Positions 1-7,965 of a DNA stretch of 37,468 nt are shown here, in pieces (within the stretch, counting starts at the first letter, position 1; every line of letters begins with the position of its first letter). The stretch is taken from assembly GCA_964408155.1 (NCBI GenBank), contig CAYOYJ010000003.1, forward strand, positions 1 through 37,468, given 5' to 3'. Position numbers and translations under genes: made by a program. Origin of the DNA: JAAYKM01 sp964408155. GTDB lineage: Bacteria; Desulfobacterota; Syntrophia; Syntrophales; JAAYKM01. A model generated the notes under the pieces. It was not told the DNA's origin. It saw only the letters and a list, made by a program, of their open reading frames with translations, and ran no database searches.

Positions 1-53
1 GCACATCCTTGGTAAGGATGAGGTCACCAGTTCAATCCTGGTCGTGGGCTCCA
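1..53 (+). tRNA. tRNA-Thr (anticodon GGT), 3' part only
   Basis: The window opens inside a tRNA. The anticodon stem (4-8 with 16-20) encloses a 7-base loop with anticodon GGT at 11-13. The T arm is 26-30 with 38-42 around TTCAATC, the 3' acceptor strand is 43-49, the discriminator is T50 and CCA is encoded at 51-53. The D arm and 5' acceptor strand lie before the window. In many proteobacteria this tRNA precedes a tuf gene; here rpmG follows directly. Confidence 0.9.
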
Positions 54-76
54 TTAAAAGGAATGAAGAGATTTTT

Positions 77-226
77 ATGAGAAGTATCATTTTGCTGGCC
101 TGCACGGAATGTAAACAGCGGAACTACTCTACGACGAAGAATAAAAGAACGATGCAGAATCGTCTTGAGTTGAAGAAGTACTGTAAATTTTGCCGGACCC
201 ATACCTCGCACAGAGAAACAAAGTAG
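77..226 (+). CDS. rpmG: 50S ribosomal protein L33 (bL33), zinc-binding form
   Basis: This is a 49-residue protein of the large subunit, located near the E site. It has the two cysteine pairs of the zinc-ribbon (C+) form: C9/C12 and C36/C39. The start at 77 gives the usual length and has a GAAGAG ribosome-binding stretch just upstream. An earlier in-frame ATG at 44 lies inside the tRNA-Thr and would add 11 unconserved residues, so I rejected it. The gene sits between tRNA-Thr and tRNA-Trp and is probably co-transcribed with them and with secE-nusG, the common order in this group of bacteria. Confidence 0.95.
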   Translation: MRSIILLACTECKQRNYSTTKNKRTMQNRLELKKYCKFCRTHTSHRETK

Positions 227-262
227 AGTCTGTTTACGTGGAATCATTGTACATGGGGAAAC

Positions 263-339
263 AGGCCAGTAGCTCTAATGGATAGAGCGCCGGACTCCAA
301 ATCCGGATGCTGGGGGTTCGAGTCCCTCCTGGCCTGCCA
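263..339 (+). tRNA. tRNA-Trp (anticodon CCA)
   Basis: A complete cloverleaf is visible. The 7-bp acceptor stem pairs 263-269 with 329-335, the discriminator is G336 and CCA is encoded at 337-339. The anticodon stem (290-294 with 302-306) holds anticodon CCA at 297-299. It lies between rpmG and secE, a conserved neighbourhood for tRNA-Trp. Confidence 0.97.
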
Positions 340-385
340 CTCATTCATGAAATCCGAAATGTAAGGGCTTGATGAAGGATATTGA

Positions 386-589
386 ATGGACAAGATTAAA
401 CAGATACTTTCCAAGACCCGGCAGTTTCTGGAAGAAGCAAGGGCTGAACTGAAGAAAGTAACATGGCCGACGCGCAAGCAGACGTTTGCGTCCACGGCTG
501 TTGTGTTGGTTGTGGTGATTGTCGTATCCATATTTCTCGGGCTTGTGGACTTTGGGCTGGCCAAGATCATAAAGGTGTTGTTGGGTTAA
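386..589 (+). CDS. secE: Preprotein translocase subunit SecE
   Basis: This 67-residue protein is the short, single-membrane-span form of SecE, which clamps SecY in the SecYEG channel of the inner membrane. An amphipathic N-terminal helix (about residues 3-24) leads into the family motif VTWPT at 25-29, followed by one hydrophobic span at about 35-58. E. coli SecE has three spans; the one-span form is usual in most other bacteria. A GAAGGA ribosome-binding site precedes the ATG. nusG begins 5 bases after the stop, so the two are probably translationally coupled. Confidence 0.95.
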   Translation: MDKIKQILSKTRQFLEEARAELKKVTWPTRKQTFASTAVVLVVVIVVSIFLGLVDFGLAKIIKVLLG

Positions 590-594
590 TAAAT

Positions 595-1125
595 ATGGCA
601 TTCAGGTGGTATGTTGTTCATACTTATTCCGGGTTTGAAAACAAAGTTAAGCTTTCTTTACAGGAACGTATCGAAACAGCGGGAAAGCAGGACTTTTTTT
701 CTGACATCCTGATTCCTGAGGAAAATGTTGTTGAGTTGGTTTCGGGGGAGAAGAAAACGTCAAAACGAAAGTTTTTTCCCGGATATATTCTCGTCCGGAT
801 GGAGTTGAATGACGATACATGGCATATTGTCAAGGACACGCCCAAAGTGACGGGTTTTATCGGCAGCAAGGACAAACCTTCACCGATTTCGGACAAAGAT
901 GTAGAGAATCTGATTACTCGTATAGATGAGGGAACCTTAAAGCCGAAACCGAAATTCAAGTTTGATGTGGGAGATCATGTCCGGGTCATCGATGGACCGT
1001 TTACCAATTTCGACGGGGTGATTGATGAAGTCAGGCCGGAAAAAGGCAAACTCCGGGTCATTGTCAGCATCTTCGGGCGGCCGACACCCGTCGAACTGGA
1101 TTTCATCCAGGTGGTGCAGAACTAA
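595..1125 (+). CDS. nusG: Transcription termination/antitermination factor NusG
   Basis: NusG binds RNA polymerase, suppresses pausing and links the polymerase to Rho or to the ribosome through S10. The 176-residue product has the N-terminal NGN domain (opening FRWYVVHTYSGFE) and a C-terminal KOW domain from about residue 123 (VGDHVRVIDGPF). The reading frame is open further upstream inside secE, but the ATG at 595 gives the standard length and N-terminus. No strong ribosome-binding site precedes it, which fits coupling to secE 5 bases upstream. Confidence 0.97.
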   Translation: MAFRWYVVHTYSGFENKVKLSLQERIETAGKQDFFSDILIPEENVVELVSGEKKTSKRKFFPGYILVRMELNDDTWHIVKDTPKVTGFIGSKDKPSPISDKDVENLITRIDEGTLKPKPKFKFDVGDHVRVIDGPFTNFDGVIDEVRPEKGKLRVIVSIFGRPTPVELDFIQVVQN

Positions 1126-1184
1126 AGATCTGAAGGGAGCGGTATTGTCCTCCCGTTAATAATTAAATGATATAGGTGATCATT

Positions 1185-1610
1185 ATGGCAAAGAAAGTTA
1201 TTGCGAACATCAAATTGCAGATCAAAGCCGGAAAGGCAACGCCGTCTCCGCCGATCGGACCTGCATTGGGCCAGCATGGCGTGAATATCATGGAGTTCTG
1301 CAAGGCCTACAATGCCATGACGCAGAATCAGGAGGGAACGGTTATTCCTGTCGTGATTACCGTCTATTCCGACCGTTCCTTTACGTTCGTCACCAAGACC
1401 CCCCCTGCGTCCGTGCTGCTGAAGCAGGCGGCCAAGATTGCAAAGGGGTCCGGTGTCCCAAACAAAGACAAGGTGGGTTCTGTCACAGAGGCACAGATCA
1501 AGGAAATTGCGGAATTAAAATATAAGGATTTAAATACGGTGGATTTGGACGGTGCCATCCGGATTATTTCAGGCACGGCGCGGTCCATGGGTATAGAAGT
1601 GGTCAGTTAA
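1185..1610 (+). CDS. rplK: 50S ribosomal protein L11 (uL11)
   Basis: L11 is part of the GTPase-associated centre of the large subunit and is needed for stringent-response sensing by RelA. The 141-residue product carries the proline-rich family signature PSPPIGPALGQHG near its N-terminus and the C-terminal rRNA-binding domain. The ATG at 1185 is preceded by AGGTGAT. An in-frame ATG at 1176 would overlap that site and add three residues. A weak hairpin (1135-1139 with 1150-1154) lies in the 59-base gap after nusG, but no U-tract follows it. Confidence 0.96.
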   Translation: MAKKVIANIKLQIKAGKATPSPPIGPALGQHGVNIMEFCKAYNAMTQNQEGTVIPVVITVYSDRSFTFVTKTPPASVLLKQAAKIAKGSGVPNKDKVGSVTEAQIKEIAELKYKDLNTVDLDGAIRIISGTARSMGIEVVS

Positions 1611-1631
1611 ATAGAAATTGAGGTTTTCGTC

Positions 1632-2330
1632 ATGTCTCGAAAAGGAAAAGACTTTTTAAAAGTTAAGGCGCAGATAGAGCAGGGGAAGCGGTATACACTC
1701 CAAGAGGCCATTGACCTGTCGATCAGTACAGCCAGGGCAAAATTTGATGAGACGGTCGATGCGGCGATTCGCTTGGGTGTTAATCCCGCCCACGCCGACC
1801 AGATGGTCCGCGGCAGCGTCGTTCTTCCCCATGGGCTGGGAAAAACAGTCAGGGTACTCGTTTTTGCCAAGGGAGAAAAAGAAAAAGAGGCATTGGAAGC
1901 AGGGGCGGATGTGGCCGGCGGCGATGATCTCGTTGAAAGAATTAAAGGAGGCTGGCTGGAGTTTGATAAGGCTGTGGCGACTCCAGATATGATGGGCAGC
2001 GTTGGTAAGATTGGAAAAATTCTTGGTCCCCGCGGATTGATGCCGAACCCGAAAGTCGGGACGGTTACTTTCGATGTGGCCAATGCCGTTCAGGAACTCA
2101 AAGCGGGCAAGGTAGAATTCCGAGTAGAGAAAGCCGGTATCGTCCACAGCCCTGTCGGTAAAGTATCTTTTGGAGCGGAAAAGCTGAAGGATAATATTGC
2201 CGCGCTTCTGGAAACCATTGTCAAATTGAAACCCGCTTCCAGCAAGGGTGTTTATATGAAAAGCATCGCGATTTCGACGACCATGGGTCCAGGAATCAAG
2301 GTAGACCCCTTGGATGTGAGAAATATTTAA
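1632..2330 (+). CDS. rplA: 50S ribosomal protein L1 (uL1)
   Basis: L1 forms the mobile stalk that guides deacylated tRNA out of the E site. In E. coli it also represses translation of the rplK-rplA mRNA. The 232-residue product matches the family length and shows the conserved stretch GKIGKILGPRGLMPNPK in the middle domain. It follows rplK by 21 bases and is very probably co-transcribed with it. The 220-base gap after it holds the L10 leader. Confidence 0.97.
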   Translation: MSRKGKDFLKVKAQIEQGKRYTLQEAIDLSISTARAKFDETVDAAIRLGVNPAHADQMVRGSVVLPHGLGKTVRVLVFAKGEKEKEALEAGADVAGGDDLVERIKGGWLEFDKAVATPDMMGSVGKIGKILGPRGLMPNPKVGTVTFDVANAVQELKAGKVEFRVEKAGIVHSPVGKVSFGAEKLKDNIAALLETIVKLKPASSKGVYMKSIAISTTMGPGIKVDPLDVRNI

Positions 2331-2365
2331 GTATCTCGAGTTTTTGATCTTTTTATTATTGAATA

Positions 2366-2483
2366 AAGTCTGAGACAGCAGGTACAGAGCAGTTTAAATG
2401 GAGTATTGGCAGCCTGCCGAGACAAGATGGTCATTGGTTGATGCAGCAGTATGTCCTTTCTGTACGTTTTTGTTCTCTGACTT
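2366..2483 (+). promoter_or_regulatory. L10 leader: structured mRNA before rplJ-rplL
   Basis: A two-tier structure can be read directly. The outer stem pairs 2366-2375 with 2474-2483 (nine of ten positions). The inner stem pairs 2382-2388 with 2459-2465 (GTACAGA/TCTGTAC, perfect). The internal loop between them carries CAGCAG on the 5' side. Position, fold and the AGACAGCAGGT stretch agree with the known L10 leader, a kink-turn RNA bound by the L10(L12) complex to repress rplJ-rplL translation. A further short stem (2492-2497 with 2511-2516) lies between it and the rplJ ribosome-binding site. Confidence 0.75.
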
Positions 2484-2550
2484 TCATATCATGCGCTCAT
2501 CCGGATAGCGAGCGCAAAGGGCCATTCAAATAGAGGAAGGAGGTTGGATA

Positions 2551-3075
2551 TTGGATCGGAGAACAAAAGAAAAGGTTATCGCAGAGCTTCATGACAAGTT
2601 GGGGGATGTGAAGCTGGCAGTCCTTGCGGATTACAGTGGTCTGAATGTTGAGAAGATCACAGCCCTGAGAAACGCCCTGAGAAAATCCGATACCGAATTG
2701 CGGGTCGTTAAAAATACCCTTTTAGAGATTGCTTCCAAGGATACGGATGTCTCCGTTCTGAAAGGCTATCTGAAAGGGCCTTTGGCTATTGCCCTCAACA
2801 GCGGTGATGTCGTAGAACCGGCCAAAGTATTGGTAGATTTTTCCAAGAAGCATGCCCAGTTGGAACTTGTTGCCGGTGTTCTCGAAGGAAAAGTGTTGAG
2901 CGTTGCCCAGATCAACGCCCTGGCGGAATTACCGAGCAGGGAAGTCCTCTTGGCCAAACTGCTTTCCGTCATGGTTGGCGTGCAGACGTCTTTGGTCAAT
3001 GTTTTGAGCGCCGTACCGAGAGGCTTGGTACAGGTCCTTGAGGCGTACAGGGTTAAAAAAGAAAACGATAACTAA
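2551..3075 (+). CDS. rplJ: 50S ribosomal protein L10 (uL10)
   Basis: L10 anchors the L12 dimers of the ribosomal stalk and, with them, is the expected repressor acting on the leader just upstream. The product has 174 residues, normal for the family. The N-terminal rRNA-binding domain (about 1-130) is followed by a C-terminal helix to which L12 dimers bind. The start is TTG, seven bases after a very strong ribosome-binding site (GGAAGGAGG, 2535-2543); no in-frame ATG is near. Confidence 0.96.
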   Translation: MDRRTKEKVIAELHDKLGDVKLAVLADYSGLNVEKITALRNALRKSDTELRVVKNTLLEIASKDTDVSVLKGYLKGPLAIALNSGDVVEPAKVLVDFSKKHAQLELVAGVLEGKVLSVAQINALAELPSREVLLAKLLSVMVGVQTSLVNVLSAVPRGLVQVLEAYRVKKENDN

Positions 3076-3093
3076 AATCGATTAGGAAGGATA

Positions 3094-3486
3094 ATGAAAA
3101 TGGCAGAGATTACTAAGGCGGATGTCGTAAAGTTTATTGAAGGAATGACGGTTCTTGAGCTTTCGGAGCTTGTTAAGGAACTGGAAGAGAAGTTTGGTGT
3201 GTCGGCAGCGGCGCCCGTAGCGGTGGCGGCGGCTGGTGGTCCGGTGTCGGCAGCGGCGGCTCCTGCAGAGGAGAAGACCGAATTTGACGCGATCCTGACG
3301 GGATTCGGTAATGAGAAAATTCAGGTTATCAAGGTCGTCCGGGCCATTACCGGCCTGGGGCTGAAAGAGGCGAAGGACCTGGTGGAAGGCGTGCCGAAGC
3401 CGATTAAGGAAGCCGTCCAGAAGGCCGAGGCTGAAGACATTAAAAAGAAAATCGAAGAAGTGGGCGGCACCGTAGAGATTAAATAA
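3094..3486 (+). CDS. rplL: 50S ribosomal protein L7/L12 (bL12)
   Basis: L12 is the multicopy stalk protein that recruits EF-Tu, EF-G, IF2 and release factors. The 130-residue product has the dimerising N-terminal domain (to about 36), an Ala/Pro/Gly/Val-rich hinge (37-58) and the globular C-terminal domain from about residue 62, including the factor-binding stretch GLGLKEAKDLVEGVPKPIKE. Two starts are possible. The ATG at 3094 sits six bases after AGGA, and the ATG at 3100 would give the more typical MAEITK start. The spacing leaves it open. The hinge contains an in-frame DNA repeat, listed separately. Confidence 0.97.
   Translation: MKMAEITKADVVKFIEGMTVLELSELVKELEEKFGVSAAAPVAVAAAGGPVSAAAAPAEEKTEFDAILTGFGNEKIQVIKVVRAITGLGLKEAKDLVEGVPKPIKEAVQKAEAEDIKKKIEEVGGTVEIK
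3199..3258 (+). repeat. 15-bp direct repeat in the L12 hinge
   Basis: The sequence GTGTCGGCAGCGGCG occurs at 3199-3213 and again at 3244-3258. The copies are offset by 45 bp, exactly 15 codons, so both encode VSAAA in the hinge of L12. Copy-number slippage here would change hinge length without a frameshift. Confidence 0.8.
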
Positions 3487-3655
3487 ATTCTATCGGTACG
3501 ATAATCCGTCGACTTCGTTTTCTTTTGGAGAAGATGATCAGGCAAGGCAAAGACAGGTTTGAGTGACAGGGGGATCTCTATTTGCATCAATAGGCATTTC
3601 CGACGTTAAGGTTCCAGCACAGCGTGTTGATGTGGTCATGTCAGACAACAGAGTG

Positions 3656-3697
3656 GCGAGGCAAATCAAGGCATATCCGCCGGATGGTTTGCTTCGC
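3656..3697 (+). promoter_or_regulatory. Long RNA hairpin in the rplL-rpoB spacer
   Basis: Bases 3656-3667 pair with 3686-3697 at all twelve positions (two are G-U). Inside, ATCC 3675-3678 pairs with GGAT 3682-3685 around a 3-base loop, leaving a 7-base bulge on the 5' side. No U-tract follows, so it is not a standard terminator. In E. coli the same spacer holds an attenuator and an RNase III cleavage site that set the ratio of L12 to RNA polymerase. A similar role here is an inference from position. The rest of the 289-base spacer shows no credible gene. Confidence 0.6.
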
Positions 3698-3775
3698 TTA
3701 TCTTTCATGGGTACTCTGTATGTCATAAAACGCGGCCGAAACAGAGAACTTTAAGGTTAAATCTATTAGGAAGCT

Positions 3776-6700
3776 ATGGCAGAATTCAGAAAAAATTTAG
3801 GGCGTATCAAAAAGATTCTCGATATTCCGAATCTTCTTGATATACAGACCAAATCTTACGAGAAGTTTCTCCAGTGGGATGTAGATCCCGGTTCAAGAGC
3901 CAATATCGGTCTACAGGGGGCCTTTAAGAGCGTCTTTCCCATCTCCGACTTCAGCGGAAAATGTTCCTTGGAGTTTGTCAGCTATAAAATTGGAGAGCCT
4001 CGTTACGATGTTAAGGAATGCCTGCAGAAAGGAATGACTTACGCCGCCCCCTTGAAAATTGTGGCGCGTCTGGTTGTTTTTGATACGGAAAAGGCGCCTG
4101 AGCAAAAAAGGGCTCCCGGTGAAACCAGACAGATAAGGGATGTCAAGGAGCAGGAAATCTTTTTCGGTGAAATCCCCCTGATGACCGATACGGGTACCTT
4201 TATCGTCAATGGGACCGAGCGTGTTATTGTCAGCCAGTTGCATCGATCCCCGGGTATCTTCTACGACCATGACAAGGGGAAGACTGTAACAAGTGGCAAA
4301 CTTATCTATTCTGCCAGAATTATTCCCATCAGAGGTTCTTGGTTGGATTTGGAATTCGATTCAAAGGACCTGCTTTATGTGAGAATCGACCGGCGCAGAA
4401 AAATGCCAGTGACAACTCTCCTGAAAGCCATGGGCAATTCTACGGAATTCATACTTAAATATTATTACGGCATTCAAAGGGTGCTTTTTGAAGAGGGGAG
4501 ACTGTTCATTTCCATCGACGAATCCCTGATCGATGAAAAAGCCCCTGACGACATCCGTGATTTGAAAACCGATGAAATCATCGCTAAAAAGGGAAGAAAA
4601 ATCTCCAAGTTACTCCTGCGCCGCATAACGGAAGCCGGAATCAGCCGGATTGAGGTGACTCCGGACGACATTGTGGGAAAGGTTTTGGCGGCTGATGTGG
4701 TTGACCCCGCAACAGGAGAGGTCTACCACAAGTGTAACGAGATGCTGAATCTGGACGGATTGGAAAAGCTGCGGGAGAAAGGCATTGCCGAGTGTACGTT
4801 CATTCGGCTGGAGGAGGATTTGGAAAACTCATCCATCCGCGATACCCTGCTGATGGATCGGATTGAATCCGCGGAAGACGCGGTCATGGAAATCTATCGA
4901 AGATTACGCCCCAGTAGTCCTCCCACCCCTGAAACAGCACAGAAATTTTTTGACAGTCTTTTCTTTCAGGCGGAAACATATGATCTGTCCGCTGTCGGCC
5001 GGGCTAAGATGAATTATAAGCTGCGCCTGGATGCGCCGACGGATGTGACGGTGCTGCGCAATGAAGATGTCCTTGCTGCGGTCAAATATCTGCTTGATCT
5101 GAAGAGTGGTGCCCCCAACTGCAGTGTCGACGACATTGACCACTTGGGCAACCGGCGGGTGCGTTCCGTAGGGGAACTGATTGAAAATCAATACCGGATC
5201 GGCATGGTGCGGATGGAACGGGCAGTCAAGGAAAAGATGAGTCTCCAAGACATTGAAACCATGATGCCCCACGATTTGGTCAACGCCAAACCCGTATCGG
5301 CGGTAGTCAATGAATTTTTCGGCAGCAGTCAGTTATCCCAGTTCATGGATCAGACCAATCCCCTGTCCGAAATTACCCATAAACGACGATTGTCTGCCCT
5401 GGGGCCCGGCGGATTGACCCGGGAGCGAGCGGGTTTTGAGGTTCGGGATGTTCACCCGACGCATTATGGCCGCATATGTCCCGTGGAGACGCCGGAAGGG
5501 CCCAATATTGGTCTGATTGTATCCTTGAGCAGCTACGCCCGGGTCAATGAATTCGGTTTTATTGAGACCCCTTACCGGATTGTTGATAACGGTTGCGTCT
5601 TGGATGATGTTCGCTATTTAACCGCCATTGAGGAAGAAAATCAAGTCATCGCCCCTGCGGACAGTCTCCTCAATCCGGACGGGCAGTTCAGCGGGGATTT
5701 GATCACCGTGCGGCGGGGGGGAAATTTCTTAACCTGTGTACCGACGGAAGTCAACATGATGGATGTGTCGCCCGATCAGCTGGTCAGTGTGGCGGCGACC
5801 CTGATTCCCTTCCTGGAACATGACGACGCAAACCGCGCTCTCATGGGTTCCAACATGCAGCGGCAGGCTGTTCCCTTGATAAAGCCTGAAGCGCCTTTGG
5901 TCGGCACAGGCATGGAGGCCATCGTAGCACGGGATTCCGGCGCCGTGATCGTGGCGAAACGCGCCGGTGTGGTGGAAAACGTCGATGCCCTACGCATTGT
6001 TATACGTAGTGACGAGTCTGATCGAGACGGCATCGATACCGGTGTGGACATTTACAACCTGGTCAAGTACCAGCGTTCCAACCAGGATACCTGCTTTAAC
6101 CAGAAACCGATTGTGGACAAGGGTATGCGGGTCAAAAAAGGCGATATTATCGCCGATGGTCCCGCCGTCGATAATGGCGAACTGGCTCTGGGGCGTAACG
6201 TTATGGTCGCTTTCATGTCTTGGGGCGGCTACAACTATGAAGACTCCATCCTGGTGAGCGAGCGCATTGTCAAGGAGGACGTTTATACGTCCATTCACAT
6301 CGAAGAGTTCGAGACCATGGCTCGGGATACCAAGCTGGGTAAGGAAGAAATCACTCGTGATATTCCCAATGTCGGAGACGATGTTTTACGAAACCTTGAT
6401 GAAGATGGCATCATTCGCATGGGTACAGCGGTAAAAGCCGGCGATATTCTGGTCGGCAAGATCACACCCAAGGGCGAAACGCAGCTTTCCGCGGAGGAAA
6501 AGCTGCTGCGCGCCATTTTCGGCGAGAAAGCAAGCGATGTGCGGGATACCTCCCTGCGCGTGCCTCCGGGGGTGGAAGGTACAGTCATCGATGCCAAGAT
6601 CTTCACCCGCAAGGGAACGGAGAAAGATCATCGCTCTCAGTTTATTGAAGAAGAAACCATTGAGCAGTTGAAGAAAGACCGGGACGATGAGATTCGCATC

Positions 6701-7885
6701 GCGACGGAAACGGTCAAAAAGAAAATTTCGGATCTCCTTATCGGTAAGATTTCCGCCGGTAAAATTGTCGATGCCAAGAAACGGACGCTCCTGAAAAAGG
6801 GGGATACGATAACGCCTGAGATGTTGAAGGAAATCCCTTTCTCCCTGTGGCGCGATATTACGATTGTAGAAGGGGAGGAAATCGAAGAAGGGATGGGTGT
6901 GCTTCTTTCGAATCTGGTTCGCAAGGAGGAAGTGGTTCATGCCTACTTTGATCAGAAACTGGAAAAGGTCAAGGCCAGTGATGAGCTGCCGCCGGGCGTG
7001 ATTAAACTCGTGAAGGTTTATGTTGCCATCAAACGAAAACTTTCGGTGGGTGATAAGATGGCCGGCCGGCACGGAAACAAAGGTGTTCTGTCACGGATTC
7101 TTCCCGAAGAGGACATGCCTTATTTTGCCGATGGGACACCCGTAGATATCGTGTTGAATCCCTTGGGTGTGCCGTCCCGAATGAATGTGGGTCAGATTCT
7201 TGAGACCTATCTTGGCTGGGCCGTCAAGGGTCTGGGGGAACAGGTCAGTCACTTGGTGGAGGTGCAAACCGATCCTTCGCGGATCCGTCAGGAACTGAAA
7301 AAACTGTATGGGCTGCCGGAGTTCGATGCATTTGTGGATCAGGCATCCCCTGAGAAGATTCTTGAATTTGCGGGGCGACTGAAAAAAGGCATTCCAGTCG
7401 CATCCCCGGTTTTTGATGGTGTGGAAGAAGAGGAAATCACAAAGATCATGAAGACGGTAAACCTGCCCGAAAAGGGGCAGACGCTGTTATATGACGGCAG
7501 GACAGGCGAGCCGTTCAGCCAGCCCATTACGGTGGGGATGATTTACATGCTCAAACTCCATCACTTGGTCGATAATAAAATTCATGCCCGGTCGATTGGC
7601 CCTTATTCCCTGGTTACGCAGCAGCCCTTGGGCGGGAAAGCTCAGTTCGGCGGTCAGAGGCTGGGAGAAATGGAAGTATGGGCCATGGAGGCCTACGGCG
7701 CCGCTTATTCCCTGCAGGAATTCCTGACGGTGAAGGCGGACGATGTAACAGGCAGAACCCGAATGTATGAGGCCATCGTTAAGGGGGAACACACAACCGA
7801 ACCGGGTGTGCCCGAGTCCTTTAACGTGTTGGTCAAGGAATTACAAAGTCTGTGTCTTGATGTTGAATTAATCGAGGAAGAGTAG
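3776..7885 (+). CDS. rpoB: DNA-directed RNA polymerase subunit beta
   Basis: This is the second-largest catalytic subunit of RNA polymerase, 1369 residues (E. coli 1342). The rifampicin-binding cluster lies at about residues 513-545 and reads SQLSQFMDQTNPLSE then ITHKRRLSALGPGGL. The equivalents of E. coli D516, H526 and S531 are the drug-sensitive residues, so nothing here predicts rifampicin resistance. The C-terminal region carries the conserved GDKMAGRHGNKGV and SLVTQQPLGGKAQFGGQR stretches. The ATG follows AGGAAG closely. rpoC starts 80 bases after the stop, and the pair should be one transcript with rplJL, tuned by the hairpin upstream. Confidence 0.98.
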   Translation: MAEFRKNLGRIKKILDIPNLLDIQTKSYEKFLQWDVDPGSRANIGLQGAFKSVFPISDFSGKCSLEFVSYKIGEPRYDVKECLQKGMTYAAPLKIVARLVVFDTEKAPEQKRAPGETRQIRDVKEQEIFFGEIPLMTDTGTFIVNGTERVIVSQLHRSPGIFYDHDKGKTVTSGKLIYSARIIPIRGSWLDLEFDSKDLLYVRIDRRRKMPVTTLLKAMGNSTEFILKYYYGIQRVLFEEGRLFISIDESLIDEKAPDDIRDLKTDEIIAKKGRKISKLLLRRITEAGISRIEVTPDDIVGKVLAADVVDPATGEVYHKCNEMLNLDGLEKLREKGIAECTFIRLEEDLENSSIRDTLLMDRIESAEDAVMEIYRRLRPSSPPTPETAQKFFDSLFFQAETYDLSAVGRAKMNYKLRLDAPTDVTVLRNEDVLAAVKYLLDLKSGAPNCSVDDIDHLGNRRVRSVGELIENQYRIGMVRMERAVKEKMSLQDIETMMPHDLVNAKPVSAVVNEFFGSSQLSQFMDQTNPLSEITHKRRLSALGPGGLTRERAGFEVRDVHPTHYGRICPVETPEGPNIGLIVSLSSYARVNEFGFIETPYRIVDNGCVLDDVRYLTAIEEENQVIAPADSLLNPDGQFSGDLITVRRGGNFLTCVPTEVNMMDVSPDQLVSVAATLIPFLEHDDANRALMGSNMQRQAVPLIKPEAPLVGTGMEAIVARDSGAVIVAKRAGVVENVDALRIVIRSDESDRDGIDTGVDIYNLVKYQRSNQDTCFNQKPIVDKGMRVKKGDIIADGPAVDNGELALGRNVMVAFMSWGGYNYEDSILVSERIVKEDVYTSIHIEEFETMARDTKLGKEEITRDIPNVGDDVLRNLDEDGIIRMGTAVKAGDILVGKITPKGETQLSAEEKLLRAIFGEKASDVRDTSLRVPPGVEGTVIDAKIFTRKGTEKDHRSQFIEEETIEQLKKDRDDEIRIATETVKKKISDLLIGKISAGKIVDAKKRTLLKKGDTITPEMLKEIPFSLWRDITIVEGEEIEEGMGVLLSNLVRKEEVVHAYFDQKLEKVKASDELPPGVIKLVKVYVAIKRKLSVGDKMAGRHGNKGVLSRILPEEDMPYFADGTPVDIVLNPLGVPSRMNVGQILETYLGWAVKGLGEQVSHLVEVQTDPSRIRQELKKLYGLPEFDAFVDQASPEKILEFAGRLKKGIPVASPVFDGVEEEEITKIMKTVNLPEKGQTLLYDGRTGEPFSQPITVGMIYMLKLHHLVDNKIHARSIGPYSLVTQQPLGGKAQFGGQRLGEMEVWAMEAYGAAYSLQEFLTVKADDVTGRTRMYEAIVKGEHTTEPGVPESFNVLVKELQSLCLDVELIEEE

Positions 7886-7965
7886 GTTGCTCCGGAAAAA
7901 AACGGCAGCGTAGAAAGTATTTTTAAAGAAGGTTAAATTCAACAACACATCAGGAGATATAATCC

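Noticed and set aside
1135..1154. GGGAG/CTCCC hairpin between nusG and rplK
   Set aside because: Only five pairs with a ten-base loop and no U-tract; too weak to call a terminator or attenuator.
3563..3754. 63-codon + strand frame in the rplL-rpoB spacer
   Set aside because: It starts with GTG without a ribosome-binding site, resembles nothing, and spans the long hairpin, which explains the sequence better.
5300..5440. Possible rifampicin-resistance changes in rpoB
   Set aside because: All the main resistance positions carry the sensitive residues; the one difference from E. coli in this stretch (Thr for Asn after MDQ) is not at a main resistance position.
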